Shown: piece by piece, positions 1 to 11,546 of the stretch
Layout: every line of letters begins with the position of its first letter
How positions within the stretch are numbered: position 1 is the first letter of the stretch
NCBI RefSeq assembly: GCF_003473485.1
Contig: NC_053045.1
Span: 33,702,494 to 33,766,493 of the forward strand
Direction: 5' to 3'
DNA length: 64,000 nt
DNA from: Medicago truncatula
Taxonomy: Eukaryota; Streptophyta; Magnoliopsida; Fabales; Fabaceae
The notes under the pieces: model-generated
Databases searched by the model: none
The model's input: the letters and a program-made list of their open reading frames with translations, nothing else
Told to the model about the DNA's origin: nothing
Translations under genes and position numbers: made by a program

Positions 1-304
1 AATCACAATTTAACGTCTTTATTTCTTTCTCTTCCCTCTTTTATCTTAAACTTTTTAACTGTATTGCATGTAAAGATGTGTGCTCAGATTAACTGCCCAC
101 ATTATGGTTGCCGTAGCCTATTGATATTTTTTGGCAGCAAGGTTCAAAATAATTTGCAACAGAAATCGAGCCTTGCTCACGATTTAGATATTGCTTAAAT
201 TTTATCAGTTTCGTATTACTAAGATGTTAAGCCTTATATGGAAATCTATTTTTGCCTACCAGTGTAAAATATTCATCCTTGACAATTTGACATCCATATT
301 GTAG

Positions 305-3300
305 ACAATTTGCGTGAATTAGCTTGGAGCGGTGTTCCAGATTATATGCGCCCTAAAGTGTGGAGACTCCTCTTGGTAAGCTCTATGGACCTTCCTCTAT
401 TTTGCTCACACTAGCTTATGCTCCGAGCACAGCCCTCAGTTATATGAAGCATGATAATAAGGAACTGTCGATCTCATTTAAGTTGTTAAGAAAAGTAGAT
501 TCTTATTTTATTTACTGATGTCTTAACATAAAAGTTTTGTTCATTGAGGCTGAGCCATGGAATTATTCTCTCACAAGAGACCTTGATGCTGGCCACATAA
601 ATGTTTTGCAACAAGATTATGAGGGAGATTTTAGAAAAGAAGATAGTGTATTTGTTATATAGAAAATCATCAAGGGGTCTAACTAATTGACCTCCCATAC
701 CTTCTTATAGACAACATTTTGTCTTCCTTGAAATTTAAAGATAAACTGACAACAGGGATATGAACCACCTAATTCAGATAGAAAGGAGGGAGTTCTAGGA
801 AGGAAGCGCGGAGAGTATCTTGACTGTATTTCTCAGTATTATGATATTCCTGATTCTGAACGTTCAGACGATGAGGTCAACATGCTTCGCCAGGTATTCA
901 GAGCTCTAATATATTCTTGTTTTGATTGTTTGTGGAAACAGTATTATTCTTTTTAATAGCTGCCATTGTATGTTTGTTAGATTGCCGTTGATTGTCCAAG
1001 AACTGTACCTGACGTTACATTCTTCCAGCAACAGCAAGTTCAGAAATCATTGGAACGTATTCTTTATGCATGGTAAAATATATTTTTACCCATTTATTGG
1101 TCCCAATATTTTTAGTCTGGTGTTCTCTGTCATGGATAATTTTCTTAGGTGAAAGATGACTCTTAGCTGCTTGGCTAAGAAAGTCATACAGCACAACTTC
1201 CCCAGTATTAGGGTATGTTAGTATGTACCATTGTGTACCCACTAGATACTGGTACTTGATATGTATCCATTACTGGTATGACAATAATTCAGGAGCGCCA
1301 TGCATCATATGTTACACCGGTTTTAGAAGATAGGACTTCTACTTGCTTTTTAAATACTGTACTTAATCTAGTCCTGGTACAAAAAAAGTTACCAGACGGT
1401 GTTATTGCTCGTTAGTAGAATTTGTTTGTTGCTATATCTCCTTTTAAGTAAACTGGTACATACGAATTCAACTGTCAACTGTTTATGGTACTGAATGACA
1501 CTCTTGGTGAATCTTAGAAGAGGCATAGTCATATATACCATTCTAGAAATGGTTTGCTTTTACTTATATAATTTTTCAATATTTTGTCAGGGCCATTCGA
1601 CATCCTGCAAGTGGATATGTCCAGGGGATAAATGATCTCGTTACACCGTTTTTAGTTGTTTTTATATCAGAACACTTAGAAGGGGGTATAGATGATTGGT
1701 CAATGTCCGATTTATCTTCAGACAAAATCTCTAATGTAGAGGCTGACTGCTACTGGTGTTTGTCAAAGTTGCTTGACGGTATGCAAGACCATTACACATT
1801 TGCTCAACCTGGAATTCAGAGGCTTGTTTTTAAATTGAAGGAATTGGTCAGGAGGATAGATGGTACACTTTTTGCTCAGGACTTTTGTTTTCCTTCAAGC
1901 ATTGCTATAATTTCATGAACTTAAATGCCTCACCACCTATTTATGGATTTCATACCATTCTATTCTCAAGTTTTCATTTTTCATTTTTTATTTTCAAATA
2001 GTGTTCTTAATTCTAAATTCTAGTAATATTAATAATTAGTTTACGTTTTTAGAGTAAAAATACTCTCATTAATAATTATTTTAAGTTTTTAGAGTAAAAG
2101 TGCTCTCAGATAGTGTCGAAAGTTGATCATCATCATCTTATTTATCCATTGGTTAAAGATACATAATTCATTGATATGAATTAACAAACTTGATCATTAA
2201 TTTTGTTGCCGTGTTATTATTTGTATATCTTTGAAATATAATCTGATCTGATGTGTCCTGTTGGAACTTTTGAACTGCGTCAGAGCCTATTTCACAACAT
2301 ATAGAGGATCAGGGACTTGAATTTCTTCAATTTGCTTTCCGGTGGTTCAACTGTCTTTTGATCCGCGAGGTTTGCCCTGACAATCTTTTCCTTTATAAGC
2401 AGGTTAATTTGAGTCAGCTAGGATAAAGTTTCCAGAAGCACTTGTGGAAATAGAAATGTTATGAACATCTTATAATTACCGGGTTTTTTAAATAATAGTT
2501 TCTTGTATAACCATATAAGTTAGAAATTAGTTACACAGTTCAATATTTTCTGATGATTTTCTCGTAATTTGTCAATAAACATATACAAGATTAATTTTGG
2601 AGGTGAAGAACCATACAATTATTTTAATTGAGAAGCTTTTGTTAAGTTAAAAACTAATCCAAACCCCTATCTTTCTCAAGAACAACTTCATATGTGTCAA
2701 TAATAAAGTTTCTGAATGGTAAAATGGACTATGACAAACATGAATTGATTTATGCTCTTACTAAGGCTGATATCTGATTTCATAACTAGATACCATTCGA
2801 TCTCATCACACGCCTTTGGGACACATATCTAGCTGAAGGAGACGCCTTGCCAGACTTCCTTGTATATATATTTGCCAGTTTCCTTCTAACGGTGAGCTAG
2901 CTTACTTTGGCCTTTCCACTAAAATAATATATTTGAATTAAATTTCATCTCCTAGTCATGCTGTTCAGGAATGGTACTTGTTGGTCATGTTAATGTGTAG
3001 TTTTTACCTCTTCCGGTACATACCGTCTGATAATGCTGAGCCTGATTTCCAGTTTTGTTCGCAATAAAACAAACTTGTCGTTTGCTTTTGCACCACTTTT
3101 GCTATTTAAGATAAATGGTTTTCGAAGAGATTTCCTTTTGTACCGGGATGTTTTCAACGTGCATTGAAGTTGCATAATGAAGAATGCAATTCTAGCATTT
3201 ATGGATGTACTTGCATTCCCTAATTGTCTACGTCCAGTTCGACGTGCATGCACATGCACTTGTTAATAATTTCTTTTTTCCCTGCTGTATTTTGTATGGT

Positions 3301-3553
3301 TGCTTAGATTATTTACACTCTCTTCTTACTCATATCAATGCTTAACCCATAGAAACTAGAAACTGAATGTATATATATATTTTTCCTTTAGTGGTCAGAC
3401 AAACTCCAGAGGTTGGAATTCCAGGAGTTGGTAATGTTCCTTCAACACCTTCCAACTCAGAACTGGACTCACCAGGACCTCGAGATGGTGCTTTCCCGGG
3501 CATTTATGTGGCACAGCATGTTCAACAACTCTCCAAGCCATTTCGCTAGCTGA
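305..3553 (+). CDS. TBC-domain Rab GTPase-activating protein, 3' part (TBC1D22/Gyp1-like)
   Basis: Seven exons can be joined in frame: 305-375, 756-893, 981-1072, 1591-1862, 2284-2369, 2790-2891 and 3392-3553 (stop TGA). The 5' end lies outside the window. Exon 1 encodes LRELAWSGVPDYMRPKVWRL, the usual start of a TBC domain. The third exon carries the arginine finger IAVDCPR (IxxDxxR) and the fourth the glutamine finger YVQG. These two residues supply GTP hydrolysis in trans to a Rab GTPase. The last exons give IPFDLITRLWDTYLAEGD and end in FMWHSMFNNSPSHFAS, typical of plant TBC1D22/Gyp1-type proteins. Expected role: switching off a Rab in vesicle traffic at Golgi or endosome membranes. The specific Rab is unknown. 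It converges on the FKBP gene. Family assignment is firm; the subfamily is inferred from memory. Confidence 0.9.
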
Positions 3554-4249
3554 GCTGGCAATTGTGGTTTTCTGAATTTAGTTCTCCTTCAAATTATACC
3601 TCTCTCTGCTTTCCATCAGTGTTTCTTGCTTAGTGTATGCCGTTTTTTTGTCAATGCACGATTTTTTCAACCAATTGAGTGATTTGTAAAGGAGAGACAA
3701 ATAACTGATAGTCTCAATTTTGTTGTATTTATTATTTATATATTTTCCAGAATAGCATCAAATACCCAGTTTGTATCCACAAGTGTGTTCTTTTCTAATG
3801 TATGCCTGTACAAATATTATAATGTTTGGTTGGAGAGAATTGAATATGCTAACATAGATGAATCAAACACGATGATTTCTCACCAAATGCAATACATGCT
3901 CAACAAAACTATAATATGTTCCCTGTTCTCTGGTTATTAATATGGTTGGAAGTTCCACCATTTGACCAAAAGCTCGGGTATAATAATAAATCATATTCCT
4001 CTCGGAGACCAGAGAATCCATGATATACTATCGATGGCAGGTTTAATACCATTTTAGGTATGAAAATTATACGCAATGAAGATTCAGCTTCAATATACTT
4101 GACATCATAAACTTCAAACAATATTACTCTACATAGCTATAAGTTGTAAGCGTATTCCTCAAAAGAATCAACAATTGTATAAGATAGTGATGGTGATAGA
4201 TTGAATTGGGTTGACTGCGTTCAGTCAAGGTGGAATGAACAACCTAAGT
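3554..4249. other. Convergent intergenic spacer
   Basis: AT-rich spacer between two genes transcribed towards each other. It must hold both 3' UTRs. I see no coding potential, RNA gene or clear repeat. The short open frames here match nothing I recognise. Confidence 0.6.
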
Positions 4250-7015
4250 TTATTCCTCATCCACGTCAAGTCCCGGTACATATTCCAAACTTACATCAAA
4301 TACTACTGGACTGTTTGGAGCCACCCTTGGTCTTCCTGGTGCAGAATTAAGGCCTTTTGGGAATGCCAACTGCCAAAAACAAAAACATATAGCCAACAAT
4401 TAGAATTAATTATTAATCCAATCTATAAATAAATTGTCAGCATTTTGCAATTGTTCTGTAACATGCATACACCTTTTCAATCAAAAGTGAACTAATTTTA
4501 AACACAAATATTATCCCTTTTTAAGACTTTTATATAGCTTATCAATCTAATTGTTTCATAAAATGATTAATCTGATCCACAGAGTGACTGAGAAACATAC
4601 ACCAGCTTTATGTTGGATAAAAACACAGATTTCAGTTTAATGTTTTGAATCTTGCTATGCTTGGAGATGTTTCTGGCATACATGTAAAAGTAGGGTGGAG
4701 GGAATCTACTGTCAACAATGAAGAAAGAAGCTTACCGATCCAGGTATGTACAGCCGACGTTTCCCTCCTACTTTCATGCTCAAAAGACCTTCATCAAGTC
4801 CTTTTATCACCTGTTATCCCATCACGTTGATAATCAGTTAGTCTTTGAAAGGACTATCAAACACCAAGGCCTCAAAATTACTGTACTTCAATCAACATTT
4901 AGTATGATTCTTGAGCTTAAAAAACACTCAAAGCAACATTTAGGGTTTACCTGACCAGATCCAACACGAAAAATGTAAAGCTGGCCTTTCTCCAATGAAC
5001 TGTAAAATTGAAAGGGGGGGGAGAACAGCACATAATGCACATTAGTCAGGGTCATACTCAGAATCAGAAGCCAAAATCAGTGAGCATTGTAATCAAGGGT
5101 TCAAAGAGGACAGCATCAAAAACCAAAATCAGAAGGTGACAGAAAACTGAAAAAAAGGAACTATCAAGTTAAAACACCAAAGCTTTCCAATAGTACTTGC
5201 TGTTTTCTAAATGTGGCCAACTGTAGAATATTGTTAATAGCACAATTCAACATCTTATTAGGAGAGAAGAAATTAACATGAGTGAAGTTTGCTTATATTA
5301 CACTCCGAAGGAAGTTCAATTCAAACAATACTTATCATATATATACAACAGCAAACATGACTAGCTGATCTTGTAATTTAAGGACTAACGAAAGAGCGAT
5401 AGAACTTTGTAATTGGCGGATACCTATCAAATATTTGTCCAGATGGAACCATTGCAACATAATTGGCAGCAACCTATCAGAAAGGCACATGAAAATGTAG
5501 TCAGTATTGCTTTATTGAGAACAATATCAAATGCTGACAGAGGAATTTACTACAGACAAAAGTCATCTTTTAAGTTTATTCAAGGTTAAAATGTGAATAA
5601 TATATTAATCATTTATAAGGTAACTTCAAACATTATCTAGTTTAGATTGAAAAGGAAGCAAAGATGGGCACATTGCATTTGCAGAGAGTCAGAGACATTT
5701 GCTATCGTGAAGAACTCTGTTGATAGCAATCTCATATCATTATCAGGCACTGAAATCATCAATTTTTGTTCAGTATTTTCTACCTAGAAGGTGAAAATAA
5801 ATATATATTTAGAGTATCATGCCATTTCCTAGGGAAAAAAGATTCAGTTGCTTTCATTCCTAAGATACAAATTAAGTATTTGGGCATTAATCTCATTCGA
5901 AATTAGCATTGACTGCGTTTTTGAAATGGTGGAGACGGGCATACAAGGGAAACTGAACAGGTCAGAAGAATTTACATACCTGAAATCCAACTGGTGGACT
6001 AGGGCCCTGCCCAACTTTAATATCCTTGTATTGCAAACCTGATTCAGTAGTTACCATAGGTACCTTCATGTATAAATTACTCAGTGTAAGTCATTATCAT
6101 TAACTATCGATATTAATGGTTATCTTGACAGAATTAGACACTGCACAAGTATATTAGTTCTTAAATTTCATGCAACTGAACAGAGCTTCTGTCAGGGGAT
6201 TTTTGGTTACAACAATTTTTTTTTTGAAAAGGTGATTACAACAAAATTTGAACCAAAATGACAGCATAGAACGAGTCTTGTGATGATCTCTATTGCACTA
6301 GCACCAGTTTGTGAAGAACCTTATAATAGAAGTCCTTTTGTCAAATCTTCAAGACTAACAACTTCAATGACATTACAATGATATCTAATGAAAATTACAT
6401 TGAAGTTTCAAGTTCCTAATTTTTTGAACTGGAAAACATTTTAGTCACATATAGTCAACTTTTCAAATTTTGCTGCCTAATTTTAGTAGATAAATATTAA
6501 AGATGACGCAACTGCACGGAATGTGAATGCATTCTGAGCAATACAGAGACATTAATCATAGGTAAGGCATAGAAAGGGAACTATGTAATCTCACCATACA
6601 TTTTCAAGCTCTTTCTCACAAGTTCCATCACATAATTTTGGTTTTTCTTCTGGTGGTAAACCAGCTCCATTGGCAGCATCAAATGAATGGATGAAGAGTG
6701 TAGAGACTCCTAATGCTAATCCAAGAAAGTCTCTACGTGAATTGGTATTAAAAATATCATTAGCAGTGCATTCCCTTGTCTCTGTGGACTTGACTTTAAG
6801 AGCAAATCTTCTAAGTTTCTCAACAGAAATGCTTTGAGAAGCAGTAAGAGAAGGAATTTTACCACAAGTAGAATCTATAAAAAAAAGGAACAAATCAAAT
6901 ATAAATTAACAGTGAACTTGATTACAGCAATCACACAATATTATGCATTTTTGGACAGTGAGGAAGAGAGAAAGTGAAAGGACTTACAAAGTGGAAGCAG
7001 AAGAGGGGAAGCCAT
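4250..7015 (-). CDS. FKBP16-3: FKBP-type peptidyl-prolyl isomerase, thylakoid lumen (FKBP16-3-like)
   Basis: Seven exons on the minus strand: 7015-6988, 6874-6600, 6063-5980, 5473-5424, 4999-4951, 4810-4736 and 4369-4250. Together they encode 226 aa. The protein begins MASPLLLPL and has a Ser/Thr/basic transit region. RRDFLGLALG follows, a twin-arginine plus hydrophobic stretch expected of a Tat substrate crossing the thylakoid membrane. The mature part starts near GLPPEEKPKLCDGTCEKELE. The FKBP fold follows, with VTTESGLQYKDIKVGQGPSP, VAANYVAMVPSGQIFDSS, VIKGLDEGLLSMKVGGKRRL and VVFDVSLEYVPGLDVDEE. It should act in the thylakoid lumen as a foldase or assembly factor. The CDGTC cysteine pair near the mature N terminus could be redox-active, but that is inference. 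Length and order match the plant FKBP16-3 family. All junctions keep phase. Confidence 0.93.
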
Positions 7016-7552
7016 GCTAGGCATATCCAAGGATGTAATATTGTGTCATGTGGTGATGATGTTATTGTTTGCAAATGGAACGGATAAACCAAATCTAGTT
7101 TGTCTAGTTTGAACAATAAACATTGGAACATTGGATTGTGGTGTGTGTTTTTTCAGAGCCAAAGACACTCTTCCACGTGGCAGATAGATAAATCATTCAA
7201 AGAGTCATGGTTAGAGCTTGGACAGTTGCTATCCGCACATCCATTTATTTAATACACTTCCTAGTAAAAAAAATAATTTTTCCCAAAAAAAAATACACCT
7301 AGTAAAAAACTTTTGACTAAATTCATATTTCTTTTTAAAAATTAAGCTTGGTTTGACTAAACTTATGTAGATTAGGTAAAGGACTACTTCATAGCTCCTA
7401 AACTCATATTTCTTTTTTAAAAAGTAAGTTTGGTTTGACTAAAATTAATCAAGTTTATGTTTCGAAAATATAATATTTTGTTAATTCAGTGGCCATTTTA
7501 AAGTATATTGATAATTCAGTGGCTCAATCATCTTTCATTTTAAATTTCAGGC
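7016..7552. other. Divergent intergenic spacer / two promoters
   Basis: About 540 bp between the FKBP start (-) and the resistance-gene start (+). Promoters of both genes are expected here, but I could not assign a convincing TATA box to either. Two similar AT-rich phrases, near 7318-7365 and 7405-7450 (tcatatttctttttaaaaa, then tttggtttgactaaa), form an imperfect direct repeat of about 85 bp. Confidence 0.45.
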
Positions 7553-10197
7553 ATGTTGCCTTATTCCTTAAGGCATCACATTCACAACATTGCTTGCCAC
7601 CTTTTCTGTTTAGTTTGCAGATCATCAACCATTAGTTCATCAATTCCCTCTCATCCATCCATGTCTTCCTTCTATAACGAAGACTCATTTTCCACTGATT
7701 GCAGATCAAGGAAGAGTCCGTTGAAAATATTTAGAAGCTATGAAGTGTTCTTAAGTTATAGAGGGGAGGACACTCGTGCTTCTTTCACCGCACATCTCAA
7801 TGCTTCTCTTCTAAATGCTGGAATCAACGTTTTTAAGGACGATGATTCGATTTACAAGGGTGCTCGCATTTCAAAATCGCTGCCTGAAGCAATCGAACAA
7901 TCTCGAATTGCTGTGGTTGTTTTTTCAAAGCATTACGCGGATTCAAAATGGTGTTTGAATGAGTTGGTGAAGATAATGAAGTGTCATAGAGCCATAAGGC
8001 AGATTGTTTTGCCAGTGTTCTATGATGTAGATCCATTGGAAGTTCGCCACCAAAAAAAAAAGTTTGGTAAAGCATTTCAAAATATTTTGACTATGCTTTC
8101 AAATCAGACGCAAGGAGAAGGACATTATAAAGAAGAGTCGTCACTTCGGATGCTGAGAAGGAACTGGACAACCGCACTTCATGAGGCAGCAGGGCTTGCA
8201 GGGTTTGTAGTGCTCCATTTCATGTAATTCAACTTAATTCAAGAAGTATTCATTCTAGCAAACGATTTTGAAAGAAAAAAAAAGTTATCTATTTGATTAT
8301 ATATATTTTATTTTAATTTTTTTATCAAATTTCCCCATACCTTTGGAAAAATGTTATTTTGACATGGACACCGTGTGCACTTTTCATCATTATTACATCG
8401 TTAATGTAGTTCAAATACAATGTTAATTACTTTTAATAGATGATCCTATATTTGGGTTTTTAACAGGAATGAAAGTGAGGCTATCAAGGATATTGTTGAA
8501 AAAATCGTGCGTTTGCTAGACAAGACACACTTGCTTGTTGCTAATAATCCAGTGGGAGTTGAACCTCGAGTGGAAAATATGATTCAACTGCTAGACGAAA
8601 AAATACCAAACCATACTAGTGAGCTGCTAGGCTGCTACCCTTCCAACAATGGCAAAATCAATTTCAATTGATAGACTACCAAGAATCAAAAGATGTTCTA
8701 CTTCTAGGGATGTGGGGTATGGGAGGGATTGGCAAAACCACCATTGCAAAAGCCATTTACAATAAAATTGGCCAATTATGAATGTAGGAGCTTTTTGGCA
8801 AATATTAGAGAAGTCTGGGAACAAAATGTTGGTCAGGTGTCGTTACAAGAACAGATTCTCTTTGATGTTTGCAAAGAAACGACGACCAAGATTCAAAATA
8901 TTGAGGAAGGAAAAAATAAATTAAAGGATAGACTCAGCCAAAAAAAAGTACTTGATGATGTGAATACATTGGATCAATTGAATGCTTTGTGTGGACGTCG
9001 TCAATGGTTTGGTTCGGGTAGTAGAATAGTCATCACCACTAGAGATATGAACATTCTTAGAGGATATAGAGTTGATCAAATATACACAATGAAAGAAATG
9101 TGTGAAAGTGAATCAATTGAGCTTTTTAGCTGGCATGCATTCAAGCAAGCAAGCCCTAAAGATGATTTTGCTGAAATTTCCAGAAATGTAATTGAGTATT
9201 CTGGAGGATTGCCGCTAGCTCTAGAAGTGCTTGGGTCATATTTGTTTGATAGGGGGGGGTAACAGAATGGGAGAATGTATTGGAAAAACTCAAAAGAATT
9301 CCTAACGGTCAAGTACAAAAGAAGTTGAAAATAAGCTATGATGCTCTAAATGATGATACTCAGGAAGATATATTCCTCAACATAGCTTGTTTCTTTATTG
9401 GGTTGGTCCGAAATAATGTAATACATATATTGAATGGTTGTGAACTTTATGCAGAAATTGGAATAAACGTCCTTGTTGAGCGAAGCCTTGTGACTATTGA
9501 TGAATTGGAACAGACTTGGAATGCATGATTTGTTGCGAGAATGATGAAAAAATTATATTATTATATTGTTAAATAAAAATTGAGTCTGTTTTCACAATTA
9601 CAGATTATGAATAACGATGGCCATTATGGTGCTTTCCTACGCCATGATAATTATCCAAATTGGTTGACCTTGTACAGTGAAGGTTCTTCAGTAATTTTTG
9701 AAGTACCTCGAGTGGAAGGGCGTGTCTTGAAAACAATGATTTGCATTGTTGATTCTTGGACCTATGCTAACATAGCATCATATTCAGATGGCCTTCAAAA
9801 TGTCATGGTGAAAAATTACACCAAGTCCACCATTCAGGTCTACAAGAGAGAGGCATTAGTTTCCTTTGAAAACGAGGAGGGGCATATAGTAGTATCAAGT
9901 ATAGAACCTGGAAACAAAGTGGAGGTTGTTTTTGTTTTTGAGTGGCGCAGTTTCAAAGTGAAGAATACAACAGTTTATCTCGTATACGATGAACTAATTG
10001 GCGAAATAATGGAGCAAAGTCAAACATCAGAAGAAAATGCTATTGTTTTTATTGGTGATGAAAATGAATCTAGCTCTTCAGAAGTGGAACACATGGACGA
10101 AAATATTAGCACTGCTAGGTGTTGTGGATTGATCAAATATAGTTTCAGACAGTGGATTGCAAATTTCTTGTGTAGATTAGTGGAGTGCTGGGGGTAG
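7553..10197 (+). pseudogene. TIR-NBS resistance gene, decayed, lacking LRRs
   Basis: TIR exon 7553-8223 encodes YEVFLSYRGEDTRASFTAHL, KDDDSIYKGARIS and VVVFSKHYADSKWCLNEL, a complete-looking TIR domain. Met at 7661 (MSSFYNEDS) is an equally likely start. The NBS exon begins at 8467 (NESEAIKDIVEKIVRLLDKT). Its P-loop GMGGIGKTTIAKAIYNKIG lies near 8711-8770, but the frame is broken before it, just after it, at a run of eight G near 9253-9260, and again near 9510-9520. The Walker B region reads KKVLDDVNTLDQ, about four residues shorter than the usual VLLVLDDV. RNBS-B (GSGSRIVITTRDMNILRG) and GLPLAL are present. No leucine-rich repeats exist. A C-terminal jelly-roll/Ig-like (C-JID) exon from about 9603 to 10197 follows (YPNWLTLYSEGSSVIFEVP, NKVEVVFVFEWRSF). 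As written it cannot make a full TNL. A TIR-only product ending shortly after 8223 remains possible. Confidence 0.88.
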
Positions 10198-11546
10198 TCA
10201 AATTGTTGGACTTGATCTTGATTCTGAAGCTGTGATCTTAGTGCTTTAATGTTGCCATTGTATTTGTTGGTCTTTATGACTCATGTTAGCCTACAAAAGA
10301 TGTATTTATTGATCATATCAATTGTAAAATATTTCAATTTTTTTTTATTATGTCAATTGAATGGAAAGAGTTTGATGGATGCTCTTTGAAGTACATATAC
10401 AAAATGACAAAGGTGAGAGTGTATTTGATTTGGATTACCAGGATAAATGTAAAATAAAATCAAGGAGTCAGCTTATGATCATAAGAAAAGCCTTTCAATA
10501 TGATGCAAATTTGGCTTCCTTAGTCTCAATGTTTACATTTCCAACTTATATTGCTCAATTTGGGATTCTTTGTTCTTTTTTGGAATATTAAAATTGTTGT
10601 ATGTAAGACTTAACTCAACTGCCAATACCAATATCGTTAGGTTGGACACCTCCATTAATGTTCGAACACGAGAACTCACAATTATGCGTATGAGTTTCCG
10701 TTGATACTTACATATAGGGATAAAATAACATTAAATTGTTTTTAGAACTTACATATAGGAAATTGTTTATCTTGGAAGATGAAAAACTAAAGGTTAAAAT
10801 TAATCTTCCAAGAAATATAAATGAAGTGTATGTTAAAGAAATGTATTATATAGTTAACTATGAAGTATTCTAAGTTGATAAAAAATTTCTTTCCTACCAG
10901 TTCATCATACAAAAATATTATAATTGTTTATCTCGCAATTATAAACACTCTCTCAAACATAAGCACTTATTATAAATGAAATATAAGTTGATAAAAACAT
11001 AATCCTCCAAGAATAATTAACAAAATTAATGAAGTGTATGTTTAATTTTCTTTTGTATATAGGATTTTTTTTTTGAAAGAAGACTTATATTAAGGATGAA
11101 GGTAATATATTTTATTTGCATCTTTTTTGTTCATTTCGATCTATTAAACTAATTTTATCATTTTGTAAAATATGAGATTAAATTTTGCTACCAATACATA
11201 TCACTACAATATTGAGATTCAAAATTTTGATCTATTCTATTATAGTTGTAATAAAACGAGTGTATCATTAATTAATACAAATGATAGTTTGGATAAAGAA
11301 AAACAGAAAATGGCAGAGAGGGTGTATAAGTAAACAATAGGGGTTAAACAATAAATGGAGAAATACTCCCTTCCCTTAGCCAGCCCATTGAAAAAGGAGT
11401 TCGCAAACATCGAAGAAGAACGAACGAGAGGAATCACTTTCGCAAGGTTGAGAATTGAATTGAATTGAATTGAGTGAGTGTCCTCGAAATCGCAAGCAAT
11501 ATCTTCAACTCTATCTATCTCCAACAAACTCTTCACTCCAACAAAA
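10198..11546. other. AT-rich intergenic region with a SINE
   Basis: Apart from the SINE-like sequence listed separately, this is AT-rich unique-looking DNA. A 70-codon frame at 10379-10591 has no recognisable motif and may be leftover resistance-gene flank. The last 150 bp before 11547 should be the VIPP1 promoter and 5' UTR, including a short gaattgaattgaatt tandem at about 11453-11472. Confidence 0.5.
10596..10745 (+). mobile_element. tRNA-derived SINE fragment
   Basis: The plus strand shows an A-box-like phrase (gacttaactcaactgccaat) followed about 60 bp later by a B-box-like gttcgaacac, the layout of an RNA polymerase III promoter. Phrases such as ttaggttggacacctccatt are ones I associate with a legume SINE family. 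Ends and target-site duplications were not resolved. Confidence 0.5.

Noticed and set aside
10379-10591. 70-codon open frame downstream of the resistance pseudogene
   Set aside because: No motif, signal peptide or family resemblance; its length is expected by chance in AT-rich DNA.
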